A stretch of DNA of 64,000 nucleotides from Microvirga lotononidis (lineage in GTDB: Bacteria > Pseudomonadota > Alphaproteobacteria > Rhizobiales > Beijerinckiaceae), in assembly GCF_034627025.1 (NCBI RefSeq), contig NZ_CP141048.1, positions 4,416,001-4,480,000 on the forward strand, in the 5' to 3' direction. The translations under genes were made by a program, and so were the position numbers. This document shows, piece by piece, positions 55,456-64,000 of this stretch. Every line of letters starts with the position of its first letter. Position 1 is the first letter of the stretch. Under the pieces are notes generated by a model, which saw only the letters and a list, made by a program, of their open reading frames with translations, was not told where the DNA came from and did no database searches.

Positions 55456-56052
55456 TCACGCCCTCGTGGGCAGGACCGGGACTCCGATCAGCCAAGGATG
55501 GAGCCAGAAAGCGAAGGCCAGATAGGCGAGCGTCCCGATCACCACCGCCAGGACGTCGTTGCGCCATCCCGCGGGCGCCGCCGTCCCGCCGTGCTGGGCC
55601 GCCACGTCGCGGCGCTTGGCGCTGATGCGGGCCAGCACGGCCCAGATCAGGATGGAGCCGAACAGGAGGATCGATCCGAGATCGCCGTTGGCGAGAAGAT
55701 GCGCCACGGCCCAGATCTTCACACCGGCGAGCATCGGATGCTTGAGCGCGGTCTTGATCCGCCCCGGCAGATAGGCGGCGGCAATGCAGATGAAGGCGAG
55801 CCAGACCAGGAGAAGGGCGAGATGACGCGTCCAGACCGGCGGGTCCCAGACCGGGATGTAGCCGTTGGCCCGGTAATGGCCGAACCCGATGGCGATCAGC
55901 ACGATGCCGGCCAGGGACAGGATCGAGTAGAGACCCTTGTACGGCCCCTCCCCGATCCTCCCGATCAGCTCGGCCCGGCGACCACGCGCCATGCTGAAGG
56001 AATGGATGCCGAGAAAGAGCACAAGTCCAACGATCAGCAGCGTCACTGTCAC
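55456..56052 (-). CDS. nnrU: NnrU family membrane protein
   Basis: 198 residues, about five or six membrane helices. SFSMARGRRAELIGRIGEGPYKG and SLAGIVLIAIGFGHYR, RHLALLLVWLAFICIAAAYLPG, IKTALKHPMLAGVKIWAVAHLLANGDLGS are the family sequence. NnrU is named for a nitrite/nitric oxide reductase cluster but is widespread and may be linked to haem or isoprenoid steps (related to NnrU/15-cis-zeta-carotene isomerase fold). No denitrification genes are nearby, so the physiological role is open. Confidence 0.88.
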   Translation of the reverse strand: MTVTLLIVGLVLFLGIHSFSMARGRRAELIGRIGEGPYKGLYSILSLAGIVLIAIGFGHYRANGYIPVWDPPVWTRHLALLLVWLAFICIAAAYLPGRIKTALKHPMLAGVKIWAVAHLLANGDLGSILLFGSILIWAVLARISAKRRDVAAQHGGTAAPAGWRNDVLAVVIGTLAYLAFAFWLHPWLIGVPVLPTRA

Positions 56053-56334
56053 CTCCGAGTTCTAGGAACTTATAGCCATCGAGAACCCGAGATACCAAGG
56101 GGAACTAGGATGTGCCGCAACGTGAGATGGAAAGCCTGGATGCCGGAGCCGCAAGTTTCCTATCGCCTTCAAAGCCTTACTCTGCCTAAACTTTTAACAA
56201 TGGACCATCTTGCAGCACGAAAATTTCCCCGCTACGAGGGCCGCGACCCATGCTTAGACTAAAACGGCACTAGCGATACCGCAGGAAGTCCGATAGCTAG
56301 GCCGCAACATTTCAACAATTCAAGGGGGAGACAG

Positions 56335-56958
56335 GTGACGGCGCTTCTTGGGCTATCCCGGGTCATCGACTCGATCAACGAACGCATCGGCAAGGTCGCT
56401 GCCTGGGCCATCGTGGTGGCCATCCTGGTCTCGGCCGTCAATGCCATCATCCGGCGCGTCTTCGGCGTCTCGTCCAATGCCTGGCTCGAGCTGCAATGGT
56501 ACCTGTTCGGTGCCGTGTTCATGCTCTGCGCCGCCTGGACACTGAAGGCGAACGAGCACATCCGGATCGACATCGTCTCCAGCAGGCTGTCGAAGCGCGG
56601 CCGGGACTCGATCGACGTGTTCGGCCACGTCTTCTTCCTCTTCCCCTTCGTGGCCCTGCTGCTCTGGCTCTGCATTCCCTACTTCATCAACTCCTATCGC
56701 TCCGGCGAGGTCTCCTCGAACGCCGGCGGCCTGCTGATCTGGCCGGCCAAGGGCCTCATCCTGCTCGGGTTCCTCTCCATGTTCTTCCAATGGATGAGCG
56801 AGCTGATCAAGCGCGTCGCCATCATGCAGGGCCAGCTCGTCGACGAGGAGGCCAGCGGCCATAGCGTCGAAGCGGAGGCGGAGCGCCTCATCCAAGAAAT
56901 CGGCACTGTCAACACGCCCGGCGCGGGCGGAACGCCCCCAGGCGACGGCGTCAGCTGA
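56335..56958 (+). CDS. dctQ: TRAP transporter small permease (DctQ)
   Basis: 207 residues, four membrane helices (about 18-40, 52-70, 92-115, 130-150). NAWLELQWYLFGAVFMLCAAW and ANEHIRIDIVSSRLS are the DctQ marks. The C-terminal ~45 residues are acidic. Starts with GTG 56335 after AAGGGGGAGACAG. DctM follows 39 bases later. No binding protein is adjacent; the nearest in the window is dctP at 37677. Confidence 0.93.
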   Translation: MTALLGLSRVIDSINERIGKVAAWAIVVAILVSAVNAIIRRVFGVSSNAWLELQWYLFGAVFMLCAAWTLKANEHIRIDIVSSRLSKRGRDSIDVFGHVFFLFPFVALLLWLCIPYFINSYRSGEVSSNAGGLLIWPAKGLILLGFLSMFFQWMSELIKRVAIMQGQLVDEEASGHSVEAEAERLIQEIGTVNTPGAGGTPPGDGVS

Positions 56959-56997
56959 TCCTCGGCGCCAAACCTCAGTTTTCCGGAGTTTCCATCA

Positions 56998-58893
56998 ATG
57001 GCTGCATTGATTGCCCAGAACCTCGCGCCGATCATGTTCGCGGCGCTCGTGGTCTTCCTCCTGCTCGGCTACCCGGTCGCCTTCGCCCTGGCGGCCAACG
57101 GCCTTCTGTTCTTCTTCATCGCCGTGGAGCTCGCTCCGCTGGCCCCCGAGACCATCACCCTTTCCTGGCCGCTGCTCCAGGCCCTGCCCGACCGCATCTT
57201 CGGCACCATGTCGAATGAGGTCCTGCTGGCGATCCCGTTCTTCACCTTCATGGGATTGGTGCTGGAACGCTCGGGCATGGCGGAAGACCTGCTCGACACC
57301 ATCGGTCAGCTCTTCGGGCCGGTGCGCGGCGGCCTCGCCTACGCGGTGATCTTCGTGGGTGCGCTGCTCGCCGCCACCACGGGCGTCGTTGCGGCCTCCG
57401 TGATCTCCATGGGCCTGATCTCCCTGCCCATCATGCTGCGCTACGGCTATGACCGCCGCCTCGCCTCCGGCGTGATCGCGGCTTCCGGTACGCTTGCCCA
57501 GATCATCCCCCCGTCCCTCGTCCTCATCGTCATGGCCGACCAGCTCGGCCGCTCGGTGGGCGACATGTACGAGGGCGCGTTCCTTCCCGGCCTGATCCTG
57601 ACCGGTCTCTATGCCGCCTACATCATGATGATGTCGATCGTGTTCCCGAAATCGGCCCCTGGCCTCCCGCCGGAAGCCATCGGCTACCGCGAGCCCGACG
57701 GGGCGCGCGGCGTGTGGCAGCTCGGCATCCTGGTCGTGTTCTCCGGTTTCGTCGGCTATTACGTGATGTCGCAGACCGGCACCAAGGCCGGCGCCGACTT
57801 CGTCATTCTGACGATCTGCGTCGCCACCGTCGTGGCCCTGATCTGCGCCCTCATGAACAAGATGCTGGGTGCCAAGCGCATCGCGGTCTCGGCCGTCCTG
57901 ACGGCCGTCCTGGTAGCCCTATACGCCTACCTTCATAGCCAGGGACATGAAGGTGCCGCGCTCGCCTTCGAAATGATCCTTGCCGGCACGATCTATGCGC
58001 TGATCGTCGGCATCATAGAGCGATTCACCGGCCTGCGCCTCATGTCCAACATGGCCCAGCAGGTCACCTTCGTCATGGTGCCCCCGCTCCTGCTCATCTT
58101 CCTCGTGCTCGGTACAATCTTCATCGGCCTCGCGACGCCGACCGAGGGCGGCGCCATGGGTGCGTTGGGCTCGGTGATCCTCGCGGCCGTCAAGCGCAAG
58201 CTCGACAACAACCCGGCACGCTTCAACTGGACGCTCGTCCGGCAGGCGACGGAAGCGACCGCGAAGCTCTCGGCCTTCGTGCTGTTCATCCTGATCGGCG
58301 CCCGCGTGTTCTCGCTCACTTTCTATGGCGTGAACGGCCACATCTGGGTCGAGCATCTGCTCACCTCGCTGCCCGGCGGTCAGGTCGGCTTCCTGGTCTT
58401 CGTGAACATCCTGGTGTTCTTCCTGGCCTTCTTCCTCGATTACTTCGAGCTGGCCTTCATCATCATCCCGCTCCTCGGGCCTGCTGCCGACAAGCTCGGC
58501 ATCGACCTGATCTGGTTCGGCGTGATCCTGGCCGTGAACATGCAGACCTCGTTCATGCACCCGCCCTTCGGCTTCGCCCTGTTCTTCCTGCGTTCGGTGG
58601 CTCCCAAGCTGCCGTATATCGACCGCGTGACGGGCAAGAAGATGGAGCCGGTCACGACAGGCCAGATCTACTGGGGCGCCGTTCCCTTCGTGTGCATCCA
58701 GCTGATCATGGTGGCCATCGTGATCGCCTTCCCGCAGATCGTGATGCACTACAAGGCGGCCGGTCCGACCGTGGACCCGGCAGCGGTGCAGAAGAAGCTC
58801 GACGAGCTGCTGGTGCCGGGCCTCGGCGCCCCCGGCAGCGAACCGGGCGGCCTCCCCGGCCTGAACTTCGACGAGCCGCCGAAGATCCAGTAA
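56998..58893 (+). CDS. dctM: TRAP transporter large permease (DctM), long form
   Basis: 631 residues, against ~430 for common DctM; the extra is in additional helices in the middle (residues ~225-330). Family marks: LLGYPVAFALAANGLLFFFI, ERSGMAEDLLDTIGQLFG, AATTGVVAASVISMGLISLP, GVIAASGTLAQIIPPSLVLIV, and ATPTEGGAMGALGSV. Large DctM proteins of this size belong to systems such as TakPQM (2-oxo acids); matches the TakP-like binding protein in the window, by inference. A Na+ or H+ coupled importer. A terminator follows. Confidence 0.93.
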   Translation: MAALIAQNLAPIMFAALVVFLLLGYPVAFALAANGLLFFFIAVELAPLAPETITLSWPLLQALPDRIFGTMSNEVLLAIPFFTFMGLVLERSGMAEDLLDTIGQLFGPVRGGLAYAVIFVGALLAATTGVVAASVISMGLISLPIMLRYGYDRRLASGVIAASGTLAQIIPPSLVLIVMADQLGRSVGDMYEGAFLPGLILTGLYAAYIMMMSIVFPKSAPGLPPEAIGYREPDGARGVWQLGILVVFSGFVGYYVMSQTGTKAGADFVILTICVATVVALICALMNKMLGAKRIAVSAVLTAVLVALYAYLHSQGHEGAALAFEMILAGTIYALIVGIIERFTGLRLMSNMAQQVTFVMVPPLLLIFLVLGTIFIGLATPTEGGAMGALGSVILAAVKRKLDNNPARFNWTLVRQATEATAKLSAFVLFILIGARVFSLTFYGVNGHIWVEHLLTSLPGGQVGFLVFVNILVFFLAFFLDYFELAFIIIPLLGPAADKLGIDLIWFGVILAVNMQTSFMHPPFGFALFFLRSVAPKLPYIDRVTGKKMEPVTTGQIYWGAVPFVCIQLIMVAIVIAFPQIVMHYKAAGPTVDPAAVQKKLDELLVPGLGAPGSEPGGLPGLNFDEPPKIQ

Positions 58894-58914
58894 GGGCGGT
58901 TCACGCCAACATTG

Positions 58915-58946
58915 AAAAGGCGGGCTTTGCGGCCCGCCTTTTTCGT
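58915..58946 (+). terminator. rho-independent terminator after dctM
   Basis: Stem AAAAGGCGGGC / GCCCGCCTTTT with a six-base loop, followed by T and CGTTT. A strong one. Confidence 0.93.
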
Positions 58947-59004
58947 TTGCGCAGAATGGGTTCACACGAGCATTGCAAATGGCGCAGCGCTCTACGAAAA
59001 CGAA

Positions 59005-59030
59005 ATGGCCGGGACAAGCCCGGCCATGAC
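59005..59030. repeat. intergenic palindromic repeat, single module
   Basis: ATGGCCGGGACAAGCCCGG then CCATGAC: arms ATGGCCGGG / CCCGGCCAT are perfect. It lies between the convergent dctM and arsC-type genes. Confidence 0.78.
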
Positions 59031-59060
59031 GAAGCAGCGAATGCGTCGAACTTTCCAGCG

Positions 59061-59408
59061 CTACCGGACCGCCCCTTCGTAAAGCTGCGGCTTGAAGCCG
59101 ATGAGAAGGCGCCCGCCGAGATCCAGCACCGGACGCTTGATCAGGGACGGCTGCTCGAGCATGAGCGCCAGCGCCTTAGGCTCGTCGAGACTGGCCTTGT
59201 CGGCGTCAGACAGCTTGCGAAAGGTGGTTCCTGCCCGGTTAAGCAGCGTCTCCCAGCCCACATCGCGAGCCCAGGCCTCAAGACGCGGCCGGTCGATGCC
59301 GTCCGATTTGTAGTCGTGGAAGGCGTAGGGCACGCCATTGGCATCGAGCCAGGCGCGCGCCTTCTTCATCGTGTCGCAGTTCTTGATGCCGTAGATCGTG
59401 ACCGCCAT
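59061..59408 (-). CDS. ArsC/Spx family reductase-like protein (YffB type)
   Basis: 115 residues, thioredoxin-like fold. TIYGIKNCDTMKKARAWLD carries the single redox cysteine (C with DxxKK behind it, as in YffB/ArsC), and SLIKRPVLDLGGRLLIGFK has the conserved RP. Members reduce arsenate with glutathione or have lost that; E. coli YffB has no proven arsenate activity. It sits four bases from the guaA end on the same strand but downstream of it. Confidence 0.9.
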   Translation of the reverse strand: MAVTIYGIKNCDTMKKARAWLDANGVPYAFHDYKSDGIDRPRLEAWARDVGWETLLNRAGTTFRKLSDADKASLDEPKALALMLEQPSLIKRPVLDLGGRLLIGFKPQLYEGAVR

Positions 59409-59411
59409 CGC

Positions 59412-60968
59412 TTATTCCCACTCGATGGTGCCGGGCGGCTTCGAGGTGATGTCGTAGGTGACGCGGTTGATGCCCTTCACCTCGTTGATGATGCGGGTCG
59501 CGACCCGGCCAAGGAACTTCATGTCGAAGGGATAGAAGTCGGCCGTCATGCCGTCGATGGAGGTGACGGCACGCAGGGCGCAGACATGGTCGTAGGTGCG
59601 CGCATCGCCCATCACGCCCACGGTCTTCACGGGAAGCAGCACGGCGAAGGCCTGCCAGATCTCGTCGTAGAGGCCGGCATTGCGGATCTCTTCGAGATAG
59701 ATCGCGTCGGCCTTGCGCAGGATGTCGAGCTTCTCGCGGGTGATCTCGCCGGGAACGCGGATGGCGAGACCGGGTCCGGGGAACGGATGGCGGCCCACGA
59801 AGGCATCCGGCAGGCCGAGCTCGCGCCCGAGCACCCGCACCTCGTCCTTGAACAGTTCGCGCAGGGGCTCCACGAGCTTCATCTTCATGCGCTCGGGCAG
59901 GCCCCCCACATTGTGGTGGCTCTTGATGGTGACCGAAGGACCGCCGGTGAAGGAGACGCTCTCGATCACGTCCGGATAGAGGGTGCCTTGGGCCAGGAAA
60001 TCCGCCCCGCCGATCTTCTTGGCCTCCTCGTCGAACACGTCGATGAAGAGCTTGCCGATGGTCTTGCGCTTCACCTCCGGGTCCGAAACCCCTTCGAGGG
60101 CGCCGATGAAGAGGTCCTGCGCCTGCACGTGCACGAGCGGGATGTTGTAATGGTCACGGAAGAGCGTGACCACCTGCTCGGCCTCGGCCGCGCGCAGCAG
60201 GCCGTGATCCACGAACACGCAGGTGAGCTGGTCGCCGATGGCTTCATGGATCAACACCGCCGCGACGGCCGAGTCGACGCCGCCGGACAGGCCGCAGATC
60301 ACCCGGCCGGTGCCGACCTGGGCGCGGATGCGCTCGATGGCCTCCTCGCGGAAGGCCTTCATGGTCCAGTCGCCCTTGCAGCCGGCGATGTCGCGCACGA
60401 AGTTTCGGATGAGCTGGGCGCCCTGCGGGGTGTGCACCACTTCCGGGTGGAACTGCACGGCATAGAACTTCCGCGCCTCGTCCGCGACGGCCGCGAAGGG
60501 GGCGTTCTCGGAGATCGCCAGCACCTCGAAGCCTTCCGGCAGCCGGGTGACACGGTCGCCATGGCTCATCCAGACGGGATATTTCTTGCCGACCTGCCAG
60601 ACGCCCTGGAACAGCGGGCTCTCGGTCAGCACCTCGACCTCTGCGCGGCCGAATTCCGAATGGTGCCCGCTCTCGACCTCGCCGCCGAGCTGCGCCGCCA
60701 TGGTCTGCTGGCCGTAGCAGATGCCGAAGACCGGGAGGTCCGTGTCGAAGAGTTCCTGGGGCGCCCGGGGCGAAGCATCGGTCGTCACCGATTCAGGCCC
60801 GCCCGAGAGGATCACGCCCCTAGGCTTCATGGTCCGGATCGCCTCGGCGGCCTTCTGGAACGGCACCACTTCCGAGTAGACGCCATCCTCCCGCACGCGC
60901 CGTGCGATGAGTTGGGTCACCTGGGAGCCGAAATCGACGATGAGGATTTTATCGTGGGTCTGGGTCAT
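59412..60968 (-). CDS. guaA: GMP synthase (glutamine-hydrolysing)
   Basis: Converts XMP to GMP with glutamine and ATP. 518 residues. Class I glutaminase triad: [11 protein letters not shown] (Cys), FHPEVVHT (His, Glu). The ATP pyrophosphatase loop is [12 protein letters not shown]. The dimerisation domain includes [11 protein letters not shown], and the end is [17 protein letters not shown]. In the same window as guaB (63162), purF and hpt. Confidence 0.98.
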   Translation of the reverse strand: MTQTHDKILIVDFGSQVTQLIARRVREDGVYSEVVPFQKAAEAIRTMKPRGVILSGGPESVTTDASPRAPQELFDTDLPVFGICYGQQTMAAQLGGEVESGHHSEFGRAEVEVLTESPLFQGVWQVGKKYPVWMSHGDRVTRLPEGFEVLAISENAPFAAVADEARKFYAVQFHPEVVHTPQGAQLIRNFVRDIAGCKGDWTMKAFREEAIERIRAQVGTGRVICGLSGGVDSAVAAVLIHEAIGDQLTCVFVDHGLLRAAEAEQVVTLFRDHYNIPLVHVQAQDLFIGALEGVSDPEVKRKTIGKLFIDVFDEEAKKIGGADFLAQGTLYPDVIESVSFTGGPSVTIKSHHNVGGLPERMKMKLVEPLRELFKDEVRVLGRELGLPDAFVGRHPFPGPGLAIRVPGEITREKLDILRKADAIYLEEIRNAGLYDEIWQAFAVLLPVKTVGVMGDARTYDHVCALRAVTSIDGMTADFYPFDMKFLGRVATRIINEVKGINRVTYDITSKPPGTIEWE

Positions 60969-61021
60969 GGCGGGTTCTTACGGCTTTCAGGGTCGGAGCG
61001 ACAATCGGAATATGATGCTTT

Positions 61022-62320
61022 TCATGGGTTTCGCACCAGGATCGCGGCGTAAAAGCCATCGGTCCCGGTCCTATGCGGCGTCAGCTGGAGCCCATGGGCG
61101 GTCGGGCGTACGAGGTTCTTCAGATGGCCTAGCTGCGCCGCTTCCAGGGCCTTGTCGGCGGGCACGGGCTTGAAGCCGTCATGACGCTCCATGAAGGTAG
61201 ACAGCGCCTCATCGTTCTCTTCGGCCAAGATCGAGCAGGTGATGTAGACGATGCGGCCGCCGGGCTTCACCAGCCGGGCCGCCCGGTCGAGGACTAATTC
61301 CTGCTCCTTGCGCCGGGTCTCCAGGCTGCCGGGGCGCAGGCGCCATTTCGCATCCGGGTTGCGCCGCCAGGTGCCGACGCCCGTGCAGGGCGCGTCCACC
61401 AGGACGCAATCCATCTTGCCGTCGAGATCCGTCACCGCATCGGCTTTCGCCCGGGGTGTCCGCACCTGGACATTGCGCACCCCTGCCCGCGCCAGCCGGT
61501 CGTGGATCGGCGCGAGGCGGCGGGAATCGTTGTCGGTGGCGTAGATCTGGCCGTGGTTCTCCATCATGGCCGCCAGAGCCAGGGTCTTGCCGCCGCCGCC
61601 GGCGCATAGATCGACCACCTGCTCGCCGGGCTTGGCGCCCGACAGCAGCGCCACAAGCTGCGAGCCCTCGTCCTGGATCTCGATCCAGCCTTTCAGGAAT
61701 TCGGGCTCCGACTGCACGGCCGGCCCGCGTCCGTCCTCGCTCGGCGCGATCCGCAAGCCCAGCGGCGAGAGCGGCGTCTCGACGGCGCCGAGATGCGGCA
61801 GGGCATCGTGCGCCTCCTCGCGGGATGAGACCTTGAGGGTGTTCACCCGCAGATCCAGCGGGGCGCGGGTCGCAAGCGCCTGCATCTCGGCCACGAGATC
61901 ACCGCCGAAGAGACCTTGGAGCGATGGTTCGATCCAGTCCGGGAAGTCGCCTGCCACATGGGCCGGGGCACCGCTGAGATCCGCCTTCTCCAGGCGCTCC
62001 CGCTCGTCCGCCGAGAGCGGCTCCGGCGCGAAACGCTCGCCGGAGCAGAGCGCCGCGATGGCTTCCACACCAAGACCGCGCTGCAACCGCAGCATGCCGA
62101 GCACGACGGAACGGGACGTGTTCTCGCCCATGACCCAGGTCGCGGACGCCTTCCGCCGCAAGGCATCGTAAACGAGGCTCGCGATGGCGGCCCGGTCCTT
62201 GGAGCCGGCGAAGCGATGGGACAATCCCCAATCCTTCAGGGCCTCGGTCGCCGGACGGCGCCGGGCCTCGATATCGGCTAGGACCTCGATGGCGGCGGAG
62301 ATGCGGGCTGCAGGTGTCAT
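61022..62320 (-). CDS. rsmB: RsmB/NOP family 16S rRNA (cytosine-C5) methyltransferase
   Basis: 432 residues. An N-terminal NusB-like helical domain (residues ~1-140) and a SAM-dependent methyltransferase domain: DEGSQLVALLSGAKPGEQV, VDLCAGGGGKTLALAAMM (motif I), VDAPCTGVGTWRRNPDAKW (motif IV, Cys) and YITCSILAEENDE (motif VI, catalytic Cys). The order of the two cysteines is as in m5C RNA methyltransferases. Target C967-type position is by analogy. Followed 53 bases later by guaA on the same strand. Confidence 0.94.
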   Translation of the reverse strand: MTPAARISAAIEVLADIEARRRPATEALKDWGLSHRFAGSKDRAAIASLVYDALRRKASATWVMGENTSRSVVLGMLRLQRGLGVEAIAALCSGERFAPEPLSADERERLEKADLSGAPAHVAGDFPDWIEPSLQGLFGGDLVAEMQALATRAPLDLRVNTLKVSSREEAHDALPHLGAVETPLSPLGLRIAPSEDGRGPAVQSEPEFLKGWIEIQDEGSQLVALLSGAKPGEQVVDLCAGGGGKTLALAAMMENHGQIYATDNDSRRLAPIHDRLARAGVRNVQVRTPRAKADAVTDLDGKMDCVLVDAPCTGVGTWRRNPDAKWRLRPGSLETRRKEQELVLDRAARLVKPGGRIVYITCSILAEENDEALSTFMERHDGFKPVPADKALEAAQLGHLKNLVRPTAHGLQLTPHRTGTDGFYAAILVRNP

Positions 62321-62442
62321 TGAAAGAGTACACTCAAGCTTGGCCGTATAAACGACACATTGTTACCTATATTTCGTCCTCATCGGGAGTGGATGGTGAA
62401 GGTGCGTGCAATCCGCACGAATCCTCTTTGGAGCCACTCTCG

Positions 62443-62592
62443 ATGTTGACCCGACTGACGCGCGGCCTCGTTGCCGTCGGCCTTACCCTGACCATCGCCG
62501 CTTGCGCCACCGCCCCTGCTGCCGATCTCACCCCGCCTCCCGTCAAGCAGATGGATGCCAAGACGCAGCTCGAGAGCGGCCGGAAGTACTGA
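62443..62592 (+). CDS. 49-residue lipoprotein, unknown
   Basis: Signal peptide with lipobox: LTRGLVAVGLTLTIAAC, the Cys being the likely lipid-modified residue 21. The mature part is only ~28 residues (ATAPAADLTPPPVKQMDAKT, ending SGRKY). GGAG lies nine bases before ATG 62443. Short lipoproteins of this type are common in the group and are too small to have enzymatic roles. Divergent from rsmB. Confidence 0.68.
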   Translation: MLTRLTRGLVAVGLTLTIAACATAPAADLTPPPVKQMDAKTQLESGRKY

Positions 62593-62651
62593 GCGTCTAA
62601 CACATTCGCAGTTCAAAAGTCTGGCCGGCCCTTTGTTGGCGACTCTCGGAT

Positions 62652-62685
62652 CGAGATGGCCGGCACATGGCCGGCCATGACGTCG
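62652..62685. repeat. intergenic palindromic repeat, single right module
   Basis: CGAGATGGCCGGCACATGGC then CGGCCATGACGTCG: perfect arms ATGGCCGGC / GCCGGCCAT. It lies between the convergent lipoprotein and MAPEG genes. Confidence 0.78.
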
Positions 62686-62708
62686 AAGGAAGCGCTTGGC
62701 CGGCCCAC

Positions 62709-63140
62709 TTATATCCCTGTCTCGGCTGCCAGCACCCGAATGCCGAAGATGACCCACATCGCGACCAGGATCAGCACCCCGACCACGAAGGCCATGAAAC
62801 GCTGGGGCACCTTGTTCGAGGTCGTGTGGATGGCCGCATGGACGAGGCGGCTCGCCACGAACATCCAGGACATCACCACGAAGAGCATATCGGCCTTGCG
62901 GGTGATCAGCGCCAGCACCACCAGCACGTAGAACAGGACCGGCAGCTCGAACTGGTTATGGTACGAGTTCTGGACCTGCAGGATGCGCGTTGGCCAGTTG
63001 CGCTCGCCCAGGGCGATGTCCTTCACCTTCACCTCCCCCGCTCGAAGGCTGCCAGCCCGCGAACTGCCCATCCAGAGCAGCAGCAGGACGGTCATGGCGA
63101 CCTGGACATAGACCGGGAGAAGGATGGCGGTGATGCTCAT
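62709..63140 (-). CDS. MAPEG family membrane protein
   Basis: 143 residues, four membrane helices. ILQVQNSYHNQFELPVLFYV carries the family N-x-x-E-xP core (NQFELP), then FVASRLVHAAIHTTSNKVP. Members of MAPEG (glutathione and eicosanoid metabolism) use glutathione, but bacterial proteins of this subgroup have no proven substrate. ATG 63140 is 21 bases downstream of the guaB stop on the same strand. Confidence 0.9.
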   Translation of the reverse strand: MSITAILLPVYVQVAMTVLLLLWMGSSRAGSLRAGEVKVKDIALGERNWPTRILQVQNSYHNQFELPVLFYVLVVLALITRKADMLFVVMSWMFVASRLVHAAIHTTSNKVPQRFMAFVVGVLILVAMWVIFGIRVLAAETGI

Positions 63141-63161
63141 GGGCGAGAACTCGACTGAAGC

Positions 63162-64000
<839 letters not shown>

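Noticed and set aside
58692..61052. 786-codon plus-strand frame over the end of dctM and across guaA
   Set aside because: Covers guaA in antisense and overlaps dctM in another frame; no recognisable domain.

Overview
The window is a 64 kb chromosomal segment of a GC-rich alphaproteobacterium. Conserved gene blocks (pdxJ-acpS-lepB-rnc-era, rpsF-rpsR-rplI-dnaB-alr-radA-cvpA-purF, ftsE-ftsX) and proteins such as Bpt, NnrU, the DUF2125 and DUF2232 proteins and the MHYT-GGDEF-EAL protein point to the order Rhizobiales/Hyphomicrobiales. Methylobacteriaceae (Microvirga or Methylobacterium) is my best guess, by recognition only. I see no rRNA, tRNA, insertion sequence, phage gene or CRISPR array.

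Layout. 1-5980: end of hemB, a divergent SH3-like exported protein, an orphan LivH-type permease coupled to threonine ammonia-lyase, an RDD membrane protein and bpt. 6074-9910: wrbA, parC and recO. 10109-13971: two accessory genes on the plus strand, a proline-rich OmpA-family protein and a soluble MCP-PilZ protein, sitting between recO and era. 13968-17716: minus-strand core operon pdxJ-acpS-lepB-rnc-era. 17851-18468: a small membrane protein and what looks like its broken tandem copy. 18714-25463: ribosomal, replication, cell wall and repair genes. 25621-27510: an RTX/cadherin-like secreted protein and an 84-residue protein with three 16-residue repeats, inserted before cvpA-purF-SDR (27689-30746). 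31120-35280: a c-di-GMP enzyme, a ribosome hibernation factor and a DegS/HtrA-like protease. 35426-38768: a DUF4142 protein, a disordered protein, a strong promoter followed by a highly foldable non-coding stretch (possibly 6S-like RNA), and a TRAP binding protein. 38888-46579: small proteins, transporters, a periplasmic nucleotidase, a Cys/Met-metabolism PLP enzyme and TspO. 46580-56052: hpt, ftsEX, a YdcF protein, plsC, a ChaC-type enzyme, a DUF2125 protein, der, a YfgM-like protein and nnrU. 56335-58893: TRAP membrane subunits DctQ and DctM. 59061-64000: an ArsC-like protein, guaA, an RsmB-type methyltransferase, a small lipoprotein, a MAPEG protein and the 3' part of guaB.

Themes. Several genes serve purine metabolism (purF, hpt, guaA, guaB, cpdB). 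Two proteins connect to c-di-GMP (MHYT-PAS-GGDEF-EAL and MCP-PilZ). The TRAP binding protein is 17.6 kb from the only DctQM pair in the window. A family of intergenic palindromic repeats recurs at about twelve places. The most unusual items are the repeat mini-protein at 27256-27510 with its RTX neighbour, the structured RNA candidate at about 37160-37414, and the MCP-PilZ protein.
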